From assembly GCA_040367435.1 (NCBI GenBank), contig BAABWY010000005.1, forward strand, positions 62,001 through 126,000: a stretch of 64,000 nt of DNA, in the 5' to 3' direction. Shown here piece by piece: positions 9,816 to 18,830 of this stretch. A program made the translations under genes and the position numbers. Under the pieces are notes generated by a model that was not told the DNA's origin, made no database searches, and saw only the letters and a program-made list of their open reading frames with translations. How positions within the stretch are numbered: position 1 is the stretch's first letter; each line of letters starts with the position of its first letter. The DNA comes from Hyphomicrobiales bacterium 4NK60-0047b (GTDB lineage Bacteria > Pseudomonadota > Alphaproteobacteria > Rhizobiales > HXMU1428-3).

Positions 9816-10622
9816 ATGACGAAACAGGGAAAGGACTTTCCAGAATTCTATCTGACAAGGCCGCAGCCCTGCCCGTATTTGCCTGACCGTGATGAACGGA
9901 AATTATTCACTCATTTGGGGCCGGAAGGGTCTGTTGCTGATTTTGATTATCTGCATCAGGAAGGGTTTCGTCGCAGCCAAACCATTGCCTATCGTCCGCA
10001 GTGTGAGCATTGCACGGCTTGCACCTCTGTTCGCATCAGAGTTGATGAATTTAAACGGAGCAAATCTCAAAAACGGGTATGGAGTAACAATAAATCTCTC
10101 ATCGCGTCGCGAATGGATGCCCTTTCAAGTGCTGAACAATATGCTTTGTTTAAGGCTTATGTTGAGACGCGTCACAGTGATGGCGGCATGGCGGACATGA
10201 CTTTGTTCGACTATCAAGCCATGATTGAAGATAGTTTTGTTGATAGTTTTTTACGAGAATATCGTGCGCCAAAATCTGGTATGCCATCGCCTAAAGAAAC
10301 AAGTTACAGCTTTTCTCTAAGTAGCGAGACCTACAAGCCCAAAGCCTCTTCAGACCTTATTGCTGTGGCCCTTTGCGATCTGTTAAGTGATGGTATTTCA
10401 CTTGTTTATAGTTTCTTTGAGCCCAACCTTCATAGCCGCAGCATTGGTACTTACATCATTTTAGAGACCATTGACTATGCTCAATCAGTTGGCCTGCCCT
10501 ATGTCTATCTTGGCTATTGGGTTAAGGGGTCGCAAAAGATGGATTATAAAGTAAAGTTCATGCCGCAGGATCATTTGATTAATGGCGAGTGGGTGCGTGT
10601 TGAAAGTGCAAAAGACCTCTAA
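9816..10622 (+). CDS. bpt: Aspartate/glutamate leucyltransferase (bacterial protein transferase)
   Basis: A 268-residue ATE1-like aminoacyl-tRNA-protein transferase. It transfers Leu from Leu-tRNA to N-terminal Asp/Glu of proteins, feeding the N-end rule pathway (ClpS/ClpAP). Family motifs are PCPYLPDRDERKLFTHL, the cysteine cluster CEHCTACTSVRI around residues 66-77, SLVYSFFEPNLHSRSIGTY and YVYLGYWVKGSQKMDYK. Length and order match bpt. It follows the permease closely; hemB-bpt-parC neighbourhood is usual in rhizobia. Confidence 0.93.
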   Translation: MTKQGKDFPEFYLTRPQPCPYLPDRDERKLFTHLGPEGSVADFDYLHQEGFRRSQTIAYRPQCEHCTACTSVRIRVDEFKRSKSQKRVWSNNKSLIASRMDALSSAEQYALFKAYVETRHSDGGMADMTLFDYQAMIEDSFVDSFLREYRAPKSGMPSPKETSYSFSLSSETYKPKASSDLIAVALCDLLSDGISLVYSFFEPNLHSRSIGTYIILETIDYAQSVGLPYVYLGYWVKGSQKMDYKVKFMPQDHLINGEWVRVESAKDL

Positions 10623-10627
10623 AAGCG

Positions 10628-10939
10628 TTATCTTTTTTGTGATAGATCCAGAATTTTTTCCAGGGCTTTCAGGTATTTCTTAAAGGCTTTTTTTCCAGAT
10701 GGTGAGAGTTCATAGACTGTATATGGTCTTGTACTTTTTTGTGTATCGCCGATGACCATCTCACTTTCAATAAAACCAGCCGCGCTTAATTTTTTTAAAT
10801 GAGCATCGAGATTGCCATCTGTAATTGAGAGCTTTGATTTGAGGTCTGCAAAACTTTCTCCTTTTACATAGAGCAAGATTGAAAGCCTTGTTCGCACCGG
10901 TTGATGAAATAGCGGGTCAAATTCTGGCAAGACATTCAT
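10628..10939 (-). CDS. Small winged-helix transcriptional regulator
   Basis: 103 residues. FDPLFHQPVRTRLSILLYV, then LKSKLSITDGNLDAHLKKL as recognition region and a wing with STRPYTVYELSPSGKKAF. This is the pattern of the compact MarR/ArsR-like single-domain regulators that act on one target. Its ATG overlaps the stop of the DUF1835 gene (ATGA, 10936-10939), so the two are translationally coupled and likely share a function. The stop is 5 bases from the end of bpt on the other strand. Confidence 0.75.
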   Translation of the reverse strand: MNVLPEFDPLFHQPVRTRLSILLYVKGESFADLKSKLSITDGNLDAHLKKLSAAGFIESEMVIGDTQKSTRPYTVYELSPSGKKAFKKYLKALEKILDLSQKR

Positions 10940-11958
10940 GCTATCGCCTCTGTTTTCAAGAGCTTTTCAGTCGCTTCATCCCAGCGCCATAGTGGTTTCG
11001 TGTATTCAAGGTGAACGCCGCCAAACCATTGATCAAGTTTTATTAATTCCACAGCATCCCTTTTTCCATCCATGACCTTTTCACCTAGGTCTGTCAGTGA
11101 AAGTGTTTGATCTTTGAAATCTTTCATATCAATTTCATGATCTGGTGGGCTTAAGAATTTTCCGTTTGGACGGCACGATAAGAGAGGCTGCTCACCGTTA
11201 CACATTTTGCTGATTTCTTTAAAATGCGTCCAATCGCCCATGAAAAAAACGGTTTCAGAATTCATGAACTCAAGGAAATTCTCCACCGGATTGGTCACAC
11301 CATTTTTGACAAGTTCCAGGATCTTATTTTGTGTTTTGTTTAAGCCATTTTTGAGAGACGGATATTCTTCTAATTGACGTTTTAAAGCGGCTTTTAAAAA
11401 AGGAAGTGATGATAAATCAGTTTGAATATAGGCTTCCAGATGAATTGGGTCCGGTTCACAGAAGGCTTGCCAACCAGCTTTGGCAACCTTTAAATGCTCT
11501 TCAGTAATTAGCTTTTTTATCGGCCTTAACGTTTCAATTTGCTCTGGTGTTAATTGCCCGAGACCTCTGAATGGAACGATGTTTTCATATTCATTGATGC
11601 AGATGATGCTTAGTTTTGTTTCTTTTAAATCTACACCCGAAAAGAAGTTTAAGATTTGAAGAATTTGCAATTGATCAAGCAAATCATGTTCGAACCAAAG
11701 GATGACTTCTTCATAATTTTTAAAAGCCTTTAGGTGCTCATCCCTAATTTCAAAATCACGCGTAACATCACTTAATGGCATTGCTGGACCTGAGAAATAC
11801 TCGGCTCTTATTTTTGAGTGTTCTTCTAAGCTCATCCCCTTAGGGAACGGACCGGATTGCATCGTGTCGCGCCAGGGGAGTACATCACCTTCAATGTTTA
11901 CTGCTTTCAATAAGCTGCCGGCTCCGTCGCCATTGGTAATATTTAATGTGTTTCCCAT
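10936..11958 (-). CDS. DUF1835-domain protein
   Basis: 340 residues, no signal or membrane segment. The start MGNTLNITNGDGAGSLLK, then GDVLPWRDTMQSGPFP and ILWFEHDLLDQLQILQIL, are typical of DUF1835 proteins, whose biochemical role is not established. The C-terminal part (about 230-330) is less conserved (FMGDWTHFKEISKMCNG). It is first in a two-gene unit with the small regulator. A start-site region rich in A/T with ACTCTGAAGTAACTCC lies just upstream. Confidence 0.75.
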   Translation of the reverse strand: MGNTLNITNGDGAGSLLKAVNIEGDVLPWRDTMQSGPFPKGMSLEEHSKIRAEYFSGPAMPLSDVTRDFEIRDEHLKAFKNYEEVILWFEHDLLDQLQILQILNFFSGVDLKETKLSIICINEYENIVPFRGLGQLTPEQIETLRPIKKLITEEHLKVAKAGWQAFCEPDPIHLEAYIQTDLSSLPFLKAALKRQLEEYPSLKNGLNKTQNKILELVKNGVTNPVENFLEFMNSETVFFMGDWTHFKEISKMCNGEQPLLSCRPNGKFLSPPDHEIDMKDFKDQTLSLTDLGEKVMDGKRDAVELIKLDQWFGGVHLEYTKPLWRWDEATEKLLKTEAIA

Positions 11959-12084
11959 ACTCTGAAGTAACTCCTAGATATTTATTTTCAATCAGACAAA
12001 GCTATTTAACTCTGCAAATCAGAGTTACTCTGTAACACAGAGCACTTATCTACTCAAGCCAATTCATTAGATTGCTCCAAACAC

Positions 12085-12119
12085 AAAAAAGCACCCTCAT
12101 TTCAATGAGAGTGCTTTTT
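12085..12119. terminator. Terminator downstream of parC
   Basis: AAAAAAGCAC followed by CTCATT, a short loop, AATGAG and GTGCTTTTT. It has T-runs on both strands, so it could work in both directions. It lies beyond the family A repeats that directly follow parC. Confidence 0.85.
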
Positions 12120-12120
12120 A

Positions 12121-12232
12121 GTTGCGCTTCAGATGCCCACTTCGCATCCGCGTTTTTTAGTTGCGCTCCAGATGCCCACTTTGCATCCGCGTTTTTTAGT
12201 TGCGCTCCAGATACCCACTTCGCATCCGCGCT
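12121..12232 (+). repeat. Family A hairpins, three tandem copies (39 bp period)
   Basis: Three units of the form CGC TTCA GATGC CCACTTC GCATC C GCG, separated by TTTTTTAGTTG. In the third the left arm has mutated to GATAC. Outer CGC/GCG arms pair as well as the inner stem. The block ends 10 bases before the parC stop codon and lies between parC and its terminator, so it is probably transcribed in the parC mRNA. Confidence 0.88.
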
Positions 12233-12242
12233 GTTCTTTCAC

Positions 12243-14495
12243 CTATTTCGGAGAAAACTTATTTGTTTTAGGGAAGCCTTTTGGTGGCATTCTTCCGGCA
12301 GACGCTCTTGTGCCTTGCCATTCCATCAAGCCATCTGCTTTGCAATTTCGCCCAGCGCTATCAACCCAAGTGAGGCCTTCTTTTTTATGGAAGGTTTTAA
12401 TGTCTGAGAGGCCGCCATCTTTGTATTTTTGCAAACGGACGCCCTTACCTCTGGTCATCTCATTGAGTTCATCCAATGGGAAGACAACCATTTTGCGGTT
12501 TTCACCAATGACGGCGACCATATCACCATCAACGATTGAACAGCTCACGGCTTCATCTGGTTCTTTGACATTGAGAACCTGTTTGCCTTTTCTGGTTCCA
12601 GCGATCACTTCATCTTCGCCGACGATAAAGCCATTACCCTGATGTGAGGCAACGAGGCGCTTGCGGCCGGCTGTATAGATGAAGCCAGTGACGATGTCTG
12701 AAGTGGCTTCAAGGTCGATCATGATACGAACTGGTTCACCATGGCCGCGGCCACCTGGCAATTTATCAACGCCGAGCGTGAAGAACTTACCGTTTGTGGC
12801 GAACAGCACAAGCTTGTCTGTGGTCATGGCCTGAACGGCGAACTTCAACTCATCGCCTGCTTTGTACGTCACTTTAGAGAGATCATCTTGATGACCTTTC
12901 AGTGCTCTGACCCAGCCTTTTTGCGAGACGACAACCGTGACCGGTTCTTTCTCGATCATGGCTTCGTCAAGATCAATATCAATTTCAACGGCGTCTTCAA
13001 AGTTTGAGCGACGTTTGCCCATTTCTGTTTTCTTACCGAACTTGCCCTTCGTGTCTTTGATTTCTTCTGCAATACGTTTCCACTGTAGATCATCAGATGC
13101 TAGAAGTGCTTTCAGCTCTTTCAGCTCTTTCGATAAGTCTTTGTGCTCGGTTTTGATTTCCATTTCTTCAAGCTTGCGCAAGGCACGCAATCTCATGTTC
13201 AAAATAGCTTCGGCTTGCACATCGCTAAGCTTGAAGGTTTTCATCAGAACCGCTTTGGGCTCATCTTCTTCCCGAACGATGCGAATGACTTCATCGAGGT
13301 TCAGGTATGCAATCAAATAACCATCGAGAATTTCAAGGCGGTGTTCGATTTTGCCTTTGCGGAAGTTTGAGCGGCGAACAAGCACTTCTTTGCGGTGGGC
13401 AAGCCATTCTGTCAGAACGCCTTTGATGCCCAGTACATTTGGAATTTGCCCTTTAGAAAGCACGTTCATATTGAGTGAAATTCTATTTTCTAAGTCCGTT
13501 GTTTTAAACAACGTCTCCATCAAGACGACAGGATCAACTGAGCGGTTCTTTGGCTCTAGCACCACACGAATGTCTTCTGCGCTTTCGTCGCGAATATCTG
13601 CTAGCAAAGGCAGTTTCTTTAATGACATCAATTCCGCGATTTTTTCTATCAAGCGAGATTTTTGCACCTGATACGGAATTTCTGTGATGACGATTTGATA
13701 ATTCCCGCGAGATGTTTCTTCCTTTTCCCATTTTGCGCGCACTCTAAAGCCGCCGCGTCCGGTCTCATATGCTTCTTCAATGGCCTCTTGTTTTTCAACA
13801 ATCACACCGCCAGTTGGAAAATCTGGCCCCGGGACAAGCTCCACGAGTTTCTTTGTGGACGCATTGGGGAATTTAATCAGATGAAGCGCCGCGTTACAGA
13901 GCTCTTCCACATTATGAGGTGGGATGTTGGTTGCCATGCCCACCGCGATGCCGGATGAACCATTAGCCAACAAATTGGGGAAACTAGCCGGGAGCACTAC
14001 AGGCTCTTCTTCTTGCCCGTCATAGGTTTCTCTGAAATCAACCGTGTCTTCTTTGATGCCATCCAAGAGCGCCATGGCCATTTCGGTCATTTTGGCCTCT
14101 GTATAACGCATAGCAGCGGCGTTATCGCCATCTACGTTACCAAAGTTGCCCTGACCTTCAACCAGTGTATACCGCACAGAAAATGTCTGCGCCAAGCGCA
14201 CCATGGCATCATAAATCGCCTGATCACCGTGCGGGTGGAATTTACCCATTACGTCACCGACGACGCGCGCACACTTCTTATAACCGCCTTCTGGGTCTAG
14301 TCTTAGCTGCTGCATGGCATATAGGAGCCGCCTGTGCACTGGTTTTAGCCCATCGCGCACATCTGGCAGGGCCCGGTGCATGATTGTGGACATGGCATAG
14401 GATAAATAGCGCTCTTCTAAAGCTGTGCGCAGCTCAATGGTCTCTGGGACTAAATCTCCGCCGGACACATTATTGTCTTTTGTCTTCTTACTCAT
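12243..14495 (-). CDS. parC: DNA topoisomerase IV subunit A
   Basis: 750 residues. The N-terminal breakage-reunion domain has [40 protein letters not shown] (the quinolone-determining region) and [11 protein letters not shown] with the DNA-linked tyrosine. The coiled-coil tower region follows and then a C-terminal domain of beta-pinwheel repeats ([27 protein letters not shown]). Length fits ParC rather than GyrA (about 850-900). It decatenates daughter chromosomes with ParE, which is not in the window. The last residues are basic (KTNKFSPK). Confidence 0.95.
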   Translation of the reverse strand: MSKKTKDNNVSGGDLVPETIELRTALEERYLSYAMSTIMHRALPDVRDGLKPVHRRLLYAMQQLRLDPEGGYKKCARVVGDVMGKFHPHGDQAIYDAMVRLAQTFSVRYTLVEGQGNFGNVDGDNAAAMRYTEAKMTEMAMALLDGIKEDTVDFRETYDGQEEEPVVLPASFPNLLANGSSGIAVGMATNIPPHNVEELCNAALHLIKFPNASTKKLVELVPGPDFPTGGVIVEKQEAIEEAYETGRGGFRVRAKWEKEETSRGNYQIVITEIPYQVQKSRLIEKIAELMSLKKLPLLADIRDESAEDIRVVLEPKNRSVDPVVLMETLFKTTDLENRISLNMNVLSKGQIPNVLGIKGVLTEWLAHRKEVLVRRSNFRKGKIEHRLEILDGYLIAYLNLDEVIRIVREEDEPKAVLMKTFKLSDVQAEAILNMRLRALRKLEEMEIKTEHKDLSKELKELKALLASDDLQWKRIAEEIKDTKGKFGKKTEMGKRRSNFEDAVEIDIDLDEAMIEKEPVTVVVSQKGWVRALKGHQDDLSKVTYKAGDELKFAVQAMTTDKLVLFATNGKFFTLGVDKLPGGRGHGEPVRIMIDLEATSDIVTGFIYTAGRKRLVASHQGNGFIVGEDEVIAGTRKGKQVLNVKEPDEAVSCSIVDGDMVAVIGENRKMVVFPLDELNEMTRGKGVRLQKYKDGGLSDIKTFHKKEGLTWVDSAGRNCKADGLMEWQGTRASAGRMPPKGFPKTNKFSPK

Positions 14496-14548
14496 GGCCT
14501 CTGCCTTACACCGAAATCGGATTCGGGTAAATATTTATCTCTGTTTTG

Positions 14549-14621
14549 TCTCACGGGCGATGGGCACAAGTGCCCGCCCTGCGACGCGCAGCGCTAAGCG
14601 CTGACGGCCGTTCGGCCTACG
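14549..14621 (+). repeat. Diverged family B module: three consecutive hairpins
   Basis: It starts TCTCACGGGCGATG, close to the B signature. Then come GGGCAC AA GTGCCC (flanked by GGGC/GCCC), AGCGC TAA GCGCT, and GGCC GTTC GGCC. It lies upstream of parC in the divergent spacer (14496-14816). The rest of that spacer is AT-rich and shows no gene. Confidence 0.65.
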
Positions 14622-14816
14622 TTTTTCGTCTTTGGCTGGTTGTTGGATGGAGGTTGAGAAATATGAAAATTCTTGGAGAAATGTGCCGCCGCTTTGAATA
14701 AAATAAAATAATCTACTTTTCAATAACTGTGAATTGTCATTTTTTTTCTTTTAACTCAACTTAATACCTATAAAATGAAATAATTATCTCACTTCATATA
14801 TCTCCAGGAAGAATAC

Positions 14817-15773
14817 ATGTCTCTTTCCTCAAGTCATCGCTGGATTTTAGTAGGAAAACTATTAGTCCGAAACAACAAAAAGTCAGCTTCTTTTGCACCT
14901 CAATTTGAATTAGATTCCCTAATTCATGCTTTAAGGGATAGCTCTCATAACCACGACCATTATAAAGTCTATGAAAATAATACAAGGATTATGTACTGCT
15001 CCATCATTGAGGAAGACGAAAATTATTACAAATTGATTATTGAGGTTGGGGATAAAGATATAGCAGATGCAGCTTATTTAAATTTCCAAACAGGACAAAG
15101 TCGTAATATTGACAAAGAGGAAGATGAAGGTGGACATTATTCAGCACATATACTTTTAAAAAAGCAAAAAGATTCTATAGGTCGACATATTCTTCTATTA
15201 GAGAGAGCTCCAGGAATAAGCTTTACCTCTGTACAACGCTATTTTCGATGGGTCTGCAATAAAGAACGGTTTAAAGAATACGTTGAGGATGAAAAAGGAA
15301 ATAAAAAAAGTTATTTACCTACATTTGAGCTTACAGGTTTTCAATCCAAAACTATCCGAGAAGCTTTAAATGATGGTAAATTACAAGATATAGAATTTAT
15401 AAAACATTCCGAAGTTTTTCCTGATGGTCTTGATGAAGAGGGATTAATACAAGCGGTAGATTACCAAGCAAAATGGGAAATAAGACGAAGTGTCTCCGAT
15501 GAAGAAGCAAATAAAATTTTTAATTTATTGAGCCCTTTCAAGGATTTTTTTAATGATAATGATGACCCTACTAAGATATTTGTAAAAATTAAAGCTAGTA
15601 ATGGATCAGAGAAAAAAACAGAAATAACACATGGTAAAGAAGAAGTTTTAGAGCAAGCTTTTATTCAAAATGAAGTAGTGAATAATTTCGAAACACCTTT
15701 GCCGCAAAGTTATGAATGCATAAGAGAAGACATGATAGCCAAGATGGTTCTATTAGCTAGTAATTTGGATTGA
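14817..15773 (+). CDS. Unrecognised soluble protein, first gene of an AT-rich two-gene cassette
   Basis: 318 residues, rich in Lys, Glu, Asp and Asn; no signal or membrane segment. I do not recognise the family. Visible blocks are NYYKLIIEVGDKDIADAAYL, NFQTGQSRNIDKEEDEGGHY, then LLLERAPGISFTSVQRYFRW around residues 125-145, and a mixed C-terminal half (EVFPDGLDEEGLIQAVDYQ). GGAAG nine bases upstream serves the ATG at 14817. The next gene starts 4 bases after its stop and encodes a four-helix membrane protein. Base composition is clearly more AT-rich than the flanking core genes, which suggests transfer. The pairing recalls two-gene phage-exclusion systems (soluble sensor plus membrane effector, as in RexAB or Kiwa), but only in layout; no sequence match is claimed. 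Confidence 0.6.
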   Translation: MSLSSSHRWILVGKLLVRNNKKSASFAPQFELDSLIHALRDSSHNHDHYKVYENNTRIMYCSIIEEDENYYKLIIEVGDKDIADAAYLNFQTGQSRNIDKEEDEGGHYSAHILLKKQKDSIGRHILLLERAPGISFTSVQRYFRWVCNKERFKEYVEDEKGNKKSYLPTFELTGFQSKTIREALNDGKLQDIEFIKHSEVFPDGLDEEGLIQAVDYQAKWEIRRSVSDEEANKIFNLLSPFKDFFNDNDDPTKIFVKIKASNGSEKKTEITHGKEEVLEQAFIQNEVVNNFETPLPQSYECIREDMIAKMVLLASNLD

Positions 15774-15777
15774 ATGG

Positions 15778-16353
15778 ATGAAATACAATAAACATTTCAA
15801 AATTTTTACTGTGTTTTCATTTTTAAGATTGAAAAGTCCGGATTTATGCTGGTATCAATGGATTTATCCGACCATTATTTTTTTATTCATATTTCTCCTG
15901 ACCCATTCAAAATTATCTGATTGTTTTTCATATGATAGTAAACAATTAATAACTGATTTAAATACTTTCATTGGTATTTTAGTTGGTTTCTACATTGCTG
16001 CTTTAGCTGCGGTTTCAAGTTTTAGTAATAATAATTTAGACCAAATCATGAAAGGCAGGCCGCCAACTATTACTAATTTTAGAAATAATGAAACAATAAT
16101 TGAAAATTTAACTAGGCGACGATTTCTATCTATATTATTTGGTTATTGTGGTACATTATCGATCTTCTTATATATCTGCGGTTTACTCAAAATTCATTTT
16201 GTAGTTTCAGAAAATTTATCAAAAGAATCACCTATAATACTTTCAATATTTGAGTTTGCATTCTCTGCTTTATACATATGGTCTTTATCAAGCTTGTTAA
16301 TTGTAACACTCCTAGGTTTGCATTATTTAATAGAGCGGATGCACCGAGCTTAA
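15778..16353 (+). CDS. Unrecognised four-helix membrane protein, second gene of the cassette
   Basis: 191 residues with four hydrophobic segments at about 27-45 (WIYPTIIFLFIFLLTHS), 62-83 (FIGILVGFYIAALAAVSSF), 117-138 (FLSILFGYCGTLSIFLYI) and 158-186 (SALYIWSLSSLLIVTLLGLH). A charged loop with RRR lies between the second and third helix. Both ends are basic and probably cytoplasmic. It is coupled to the preceding gene (4-base gap) and followed by a terminator at 16385, so the two genes form a closed unit. Function unknown; a membrane effector or channel paired with the soluble partner is an inference from layout only. Confidence 0.6.
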   Translation: MKYNKHFKIFTVFSFLRLKSPDLCWYQWIYPTIIFLFIFLLTHSKLSDCFSYDSKQLITDLNTFIGILVGFYIAALAAVSSFSNNNLDQIMKGRPPTITNFRNNETIIENLTRRRFLSILFGYCGTLSIFLYICGLLKIHFVVSENLSKESPIILSIFEFAFSALYIWSLSSLLIVTLLGLHYLIERMHRA

Positions 16354-16384
16354 ACATAAATTGAAACACCTTATCCAATCAAAT

Positions 16385-16423
16385 AAAGCCACTAAATTTC
16401 TTTAATGGCTTTAGTTATTTTTT
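16385..16423. terminator. Terminator closing the AT-rich cassette
   Basis: AAAGCCACTAAA, five-base loop, TTTAATGGCTTT with one mismatch, followed by TAGTTATTTTTT. It lies between the convergent cassette and the GlsB-like gene and could serve both. Confidence 0.75.
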
Positions 16424-16438
16424 AATTCACTCATCTTG

Positions 16439-16693
16439 CTAAGCTCGTTTTACGAGACCTATCACAAACAACAAGACGACGGCGCCGAGGGTGGCGCTTA
16501 TGATATCAGCAACTGGGAAGCCGCCTGGGATCATTCCGGCGAAGAACCAGCCGGCGACGACGGCGCCCAAGATACCTACGATGATGTTTCCTAAGACGCC
16601 GAAACCACCACCACGCATGATTTGTCCTGCAAGCCAACCGGCCACAGCACCTATTGCCAAAAATATTATTAAACTAACCGGATCAAAAGCCAT
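16439..16693 (-). CDS. GlsB/YeaQ/YmgE family small membrane protein
   Basis: 84 residues from the ATG at 16693, which has AAAGGGGA upstream; a frame open to 16711 lacks such a site. Three hydrophobic segments with glycine-rich turns: LIIFLAIGAVAGWLAGQIM, GNIIVGILGAVVAGWFFAG and ISATLGAVVLLFVIGL. This is the classic pattern of the 'transglycosylase-associated' family, inner-membrane proteins often induced by stress; no enzyme activity is established. It is monocistronic. Confidence 0.85.
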   Translation of the reverse strand: MAFDPVSLIIFLAIGAVAGWLAGQIMRGGGFGVLGNIIVGILGAVVAGWFFAGMIPGGFPVADIISATLGAVVLLFVIGLVKRA

Positions 16694-16793
16694 TGCTAAT
16701 CCCCTTTGCAATTGTAGTAATTGTTTCTATCCAGATAAAACATAAGAGAAAGTTAATCTTTTACAAGAGCTTTAACTCGCAATACATTGATTT

Positions 16794-17096
16794 TTATGGT
16801 TTATTTTTATTTTCCAATAAAAAATTTAGATTTTCACATGCTTTTGCAGGGGTGATTTGGATGATTTCAGCTTTGACGATATTTTCTTTTACAAACGGAT
16901 CTTCTTCCACTCTAATCTTAATCTCTTCCATAGAGGCATTGTGAGCGAGGATGGCGCCACCAGCATTTGGTTCAATACTTCCGACCAATAAAAACACATT
17001 CTCATCCAACCCTCGCTTAATCCAATTTTTATGGCTTTCCATAAATTGAGGAGCACTCGCTTTGTTTTCAGAAAATTTTAAAAATACAATATACAT
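16794..17096 (-). CDS. YciI-like protein
   Basis: 100 residues: MYIVFLKFSENKASAPQFME, SHKNWIKRGLDENVFLLVGS, GGAILAHNASMEEI, EDPFVKENIVKAEI. The ferredoxin-like fold with a conserved His (here in ESHKNW) and the DPF segment are typical of YciI proteins; reaction unknown. It lies 44 bases after the tetR gene on the same strand and is probably expressed and repressed with it. Confidence 0.8.
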   Translation of the reverse strand: MYIVFLKFSENKASAPQFMESHKNWIKRGLDENVFLLVGSIEPNAGGAILAHNASMEEIKIRVEEDPFVKENIVKAEIIQITPAKACENLNFLLENKNKP

Positions 17097-17140
17097 TCAC
17101 TTCACTCCGTTTTGACTTTTATTAGTGTTAGTTCTGAAAT

Positions 17141-17737
17141 TTACTTACCTGATTGCTTTACAATTTGTTGACTGAGCCATTCGCACATGTAGTTCACTTC
17201 TTGTTTGACATATGCATCACTTGGAAAAGCTGTTGCCATTGTGGCTACACCTTGACTAAGGGCGAGCAAATGCATTGCCAGACTGTCAGCTTCTTTTTTC
17301 AGGCCAAGCTCCTTGAACTGCTTGCTCAACCATTTTCTAAACAGAGCGAAGATCTGATTGGCTTCATCTTTTGACACATGATTGAGCTTGACAAGTTCAG
17401 TACTCAAAGTGCCGACAGGGCAACCATAAAGCTTAATTTTTGCATAATTAGCGATGAGAATATGGATGAAGCAGCGGATGCGACCTTCAGCGTCTTTACC
17501 TTCTTCTTCCCACTCCTTAAGCATGTTTTGGGTTTTGATCATTCGGTGAGAAATCACGGCATTTAAGATGTCATCCTTGGTTTTAAAATGATGATAGAAA
17601 TTCCCACGTGAAATCTTCACTTCATCGGCAATGTGGGCAAAAGAAGTGAATTCATAACCTTTTTTATAAAAAAGATCGTCAGCAGCTTCTACAATTCGTT
17701 CTTTTGTTGATTGTGTATTCCCGACTTTTTCATACAT
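17141..17737 (-). CDS. TetR-family transcriptional regulator
   Basis: 198 residues. N-terminal TetR helix-turn-helix: TKERIVEAADDLFYKKGYEF, then IADEVKISRGNFYHHFKTKD. The ligand domain contains IKLYGCPVGTLSTELVKL; this GCP-type motif occurs in NemR/YxaF-like repressors, where the Cys may sense electrophiles, an inference here. An inverted repeat at 17763-17803 just upstream is a strong candidate operator, so the gene likely represses itself and the following yciI-like gene. Confidence 0.88.
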   Translation of the reverse strand: MYEKVGNTQSTKERIVEAADDLFYKKGYEFTSFAHIADEVKISRGNFYHHFKTKDDILNAVISHRMIKTQNMLKEWEEEGKDAEGRIRCFIHILIANYAKIKLYGCPVGTLSTELVKLNHVSKDEANQIFALFRKWLSKQFKELGLKKEADSLAMHLLALSQGVATMATAFPSDAYVKQEVNYMCEWLSQQIVKQSGK

Positions 17738-17762
17738 ACCTTTTTTCGTCCTATTTACTTAC

Positions 17763-17803
17763 TAGGTCGCTCGTCCTAATAAACAAATAGGACGAATGAC
17801 CTA
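17763..17803. promoter_or_regulatory. Candidate TetR operator (large inverted repeat)
   Basis: TAGGTC..TCGTCCTA at 17763-17778 faces TAGGACGA.TGACCTA at 17788-17803, with spacer ATAAACAAA. A further half site TCGTCCTA is at 17746-17753. It lies 26 bases upstream of the tetR start codon, where bound protein would block its promoter. Confidence 0.75.
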
Positions 17804-17870
17804 ATCTGTCAAAGGCAATTTAGGTGTGATGTGACTGTATAAAATTAAATGAAGATTTAAATTAAGGATT

Positions 17871-17946
<76 letters not shown>

Positions 17947-17956
17947 TTTTTTGACG

Positions 17957-18095
17957 GGGCTTCAGATGCCCGCATGGCATCCACCCCTGTACTACGGCGG
18001 TCATTTGCCAAAGTAACCGCGCTTTTTTAACGCTCCTTCGGTTGCCTTTTCTTTGCTTCAGATGCCCACTTGGCATCCGCAAAAGCAACCGTCGC
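17957..18095 (+). repeat. Family A hairpins, one single and one nested pair
   Basis: A single copy (GATGC, CCGCATG, GCATC) is at 17965-17981. At 18040-18092 an outer stem GGTTGC/GCAACC encloses CTTTTCTTTGCTTCA plus a complete inner hairpin GATGC/GCATC and CGCAAAA. The outer copy's usual CCACTA loop is replaced by the inner element. The same composite recurs near 25960 and 50566. Confidence 0.85.
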
Positions 18096-18230
18096 TGCTG
18101 GTACGGCAAAGTTTGCACTTACATAAACTAAGCTACAAACTATGGATCTGTTCTCAGGCTTTGGGAGCCCTCAAACATTGTCAGTTTTTAGGGGCTTGGA
18201 TTGGAAAATGCAAGCCCCTAAATTTTGATA

Positions 18231-18596
18231 TTAACTTTCGTCGTCTTTACCAACACCTGCCACCGGCAAGATGCTTTCGACTGCGCCTTCGGCGTCGTCT
18301 TCCACTTCCAAGAATGTATCATCATCTTCAGTTGATGGAATTGTATCATCATCGCTATCATCGATATCGATTAGATCATCTTCGCCTTCCAATAGTGCAT
18401 CAGCTTCTTCTGTTTCTGCTTCTGCCTTTGGAGCTTCTTCCTTCACCGGTTCCTTTTTAGGTTTTGGTTCAGGTTTTTTGATTTCGAAGACAGTTTCGCA
18501 CATTGGGCAAATTGCAGGTTCGCGATTCAAGTCATAGAATTTCGCACCGCAACCACCGCATGTTCTCTTTGTCCCACGTTTTGCTTTATCAGCCAT
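18231..18596 (-). CDS. FYDLN-acid family zinc-ribbon protein (TIGR02300)
   Basis: 121 residues. The N-terminus has a four-cysteine ribbon: CGGCGAKFYDLNREP and CPMCETVFE. The C-terminal two thirds are strongly acidic (runs of Glu/Asp, e.g. DLIDIDDSDDDTIP). This matches the alphaproteobacterial TIGR02300 family, usually next to aroA and of unknown function; the acidic tail suggests binding to a basic partner. It is divergent from aroA, with 234 bases between start codons. Confidence 0.9.
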   Translation of the reverse strand: MADKAKRGTKRTCGGCGAKFYDLNREPAICPMCETVFEIKKPEPKPKKEPVKEEAPKAEAETEEADALLEGEDDLIDIDDSDDDTIPSTEDDDTFLEVEDDAEGAVESILPVAGVGKDDES

Positions 18597-18830
18597 GCTA
18601 GCCCTCGAACATATTTCTTAATTTCATGAAACAAACTGCATGACATGATTGACCGCCCCCTGTCAAAGCCGTTTTTCGATGTTTTTCAAAAAAAATTGCA
18701 TCGAAGCTGCTTTTTTATGCTTCTTGTGCCCCAATCTTACCAATATCCACTGGACGCAAGGGGTTTGTACACGTATATCCTTGGTCTGCACTGCAATTTT
18801 TTACAGCAATTGTCCTGGTATTTTTCCAAA

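Noticed and set aside
12072-12642. Open frames with repeated SCAPDAHFASAF-type segments
   Set aside because: They are translations of the family A tandem copies and of the strand opposite parC.
18645-18830. N-terminal extension of aroA by 62 residues
   Set aside because: The family starts near the ATG at 18831; the extension has no similarity to EPSP synthases.
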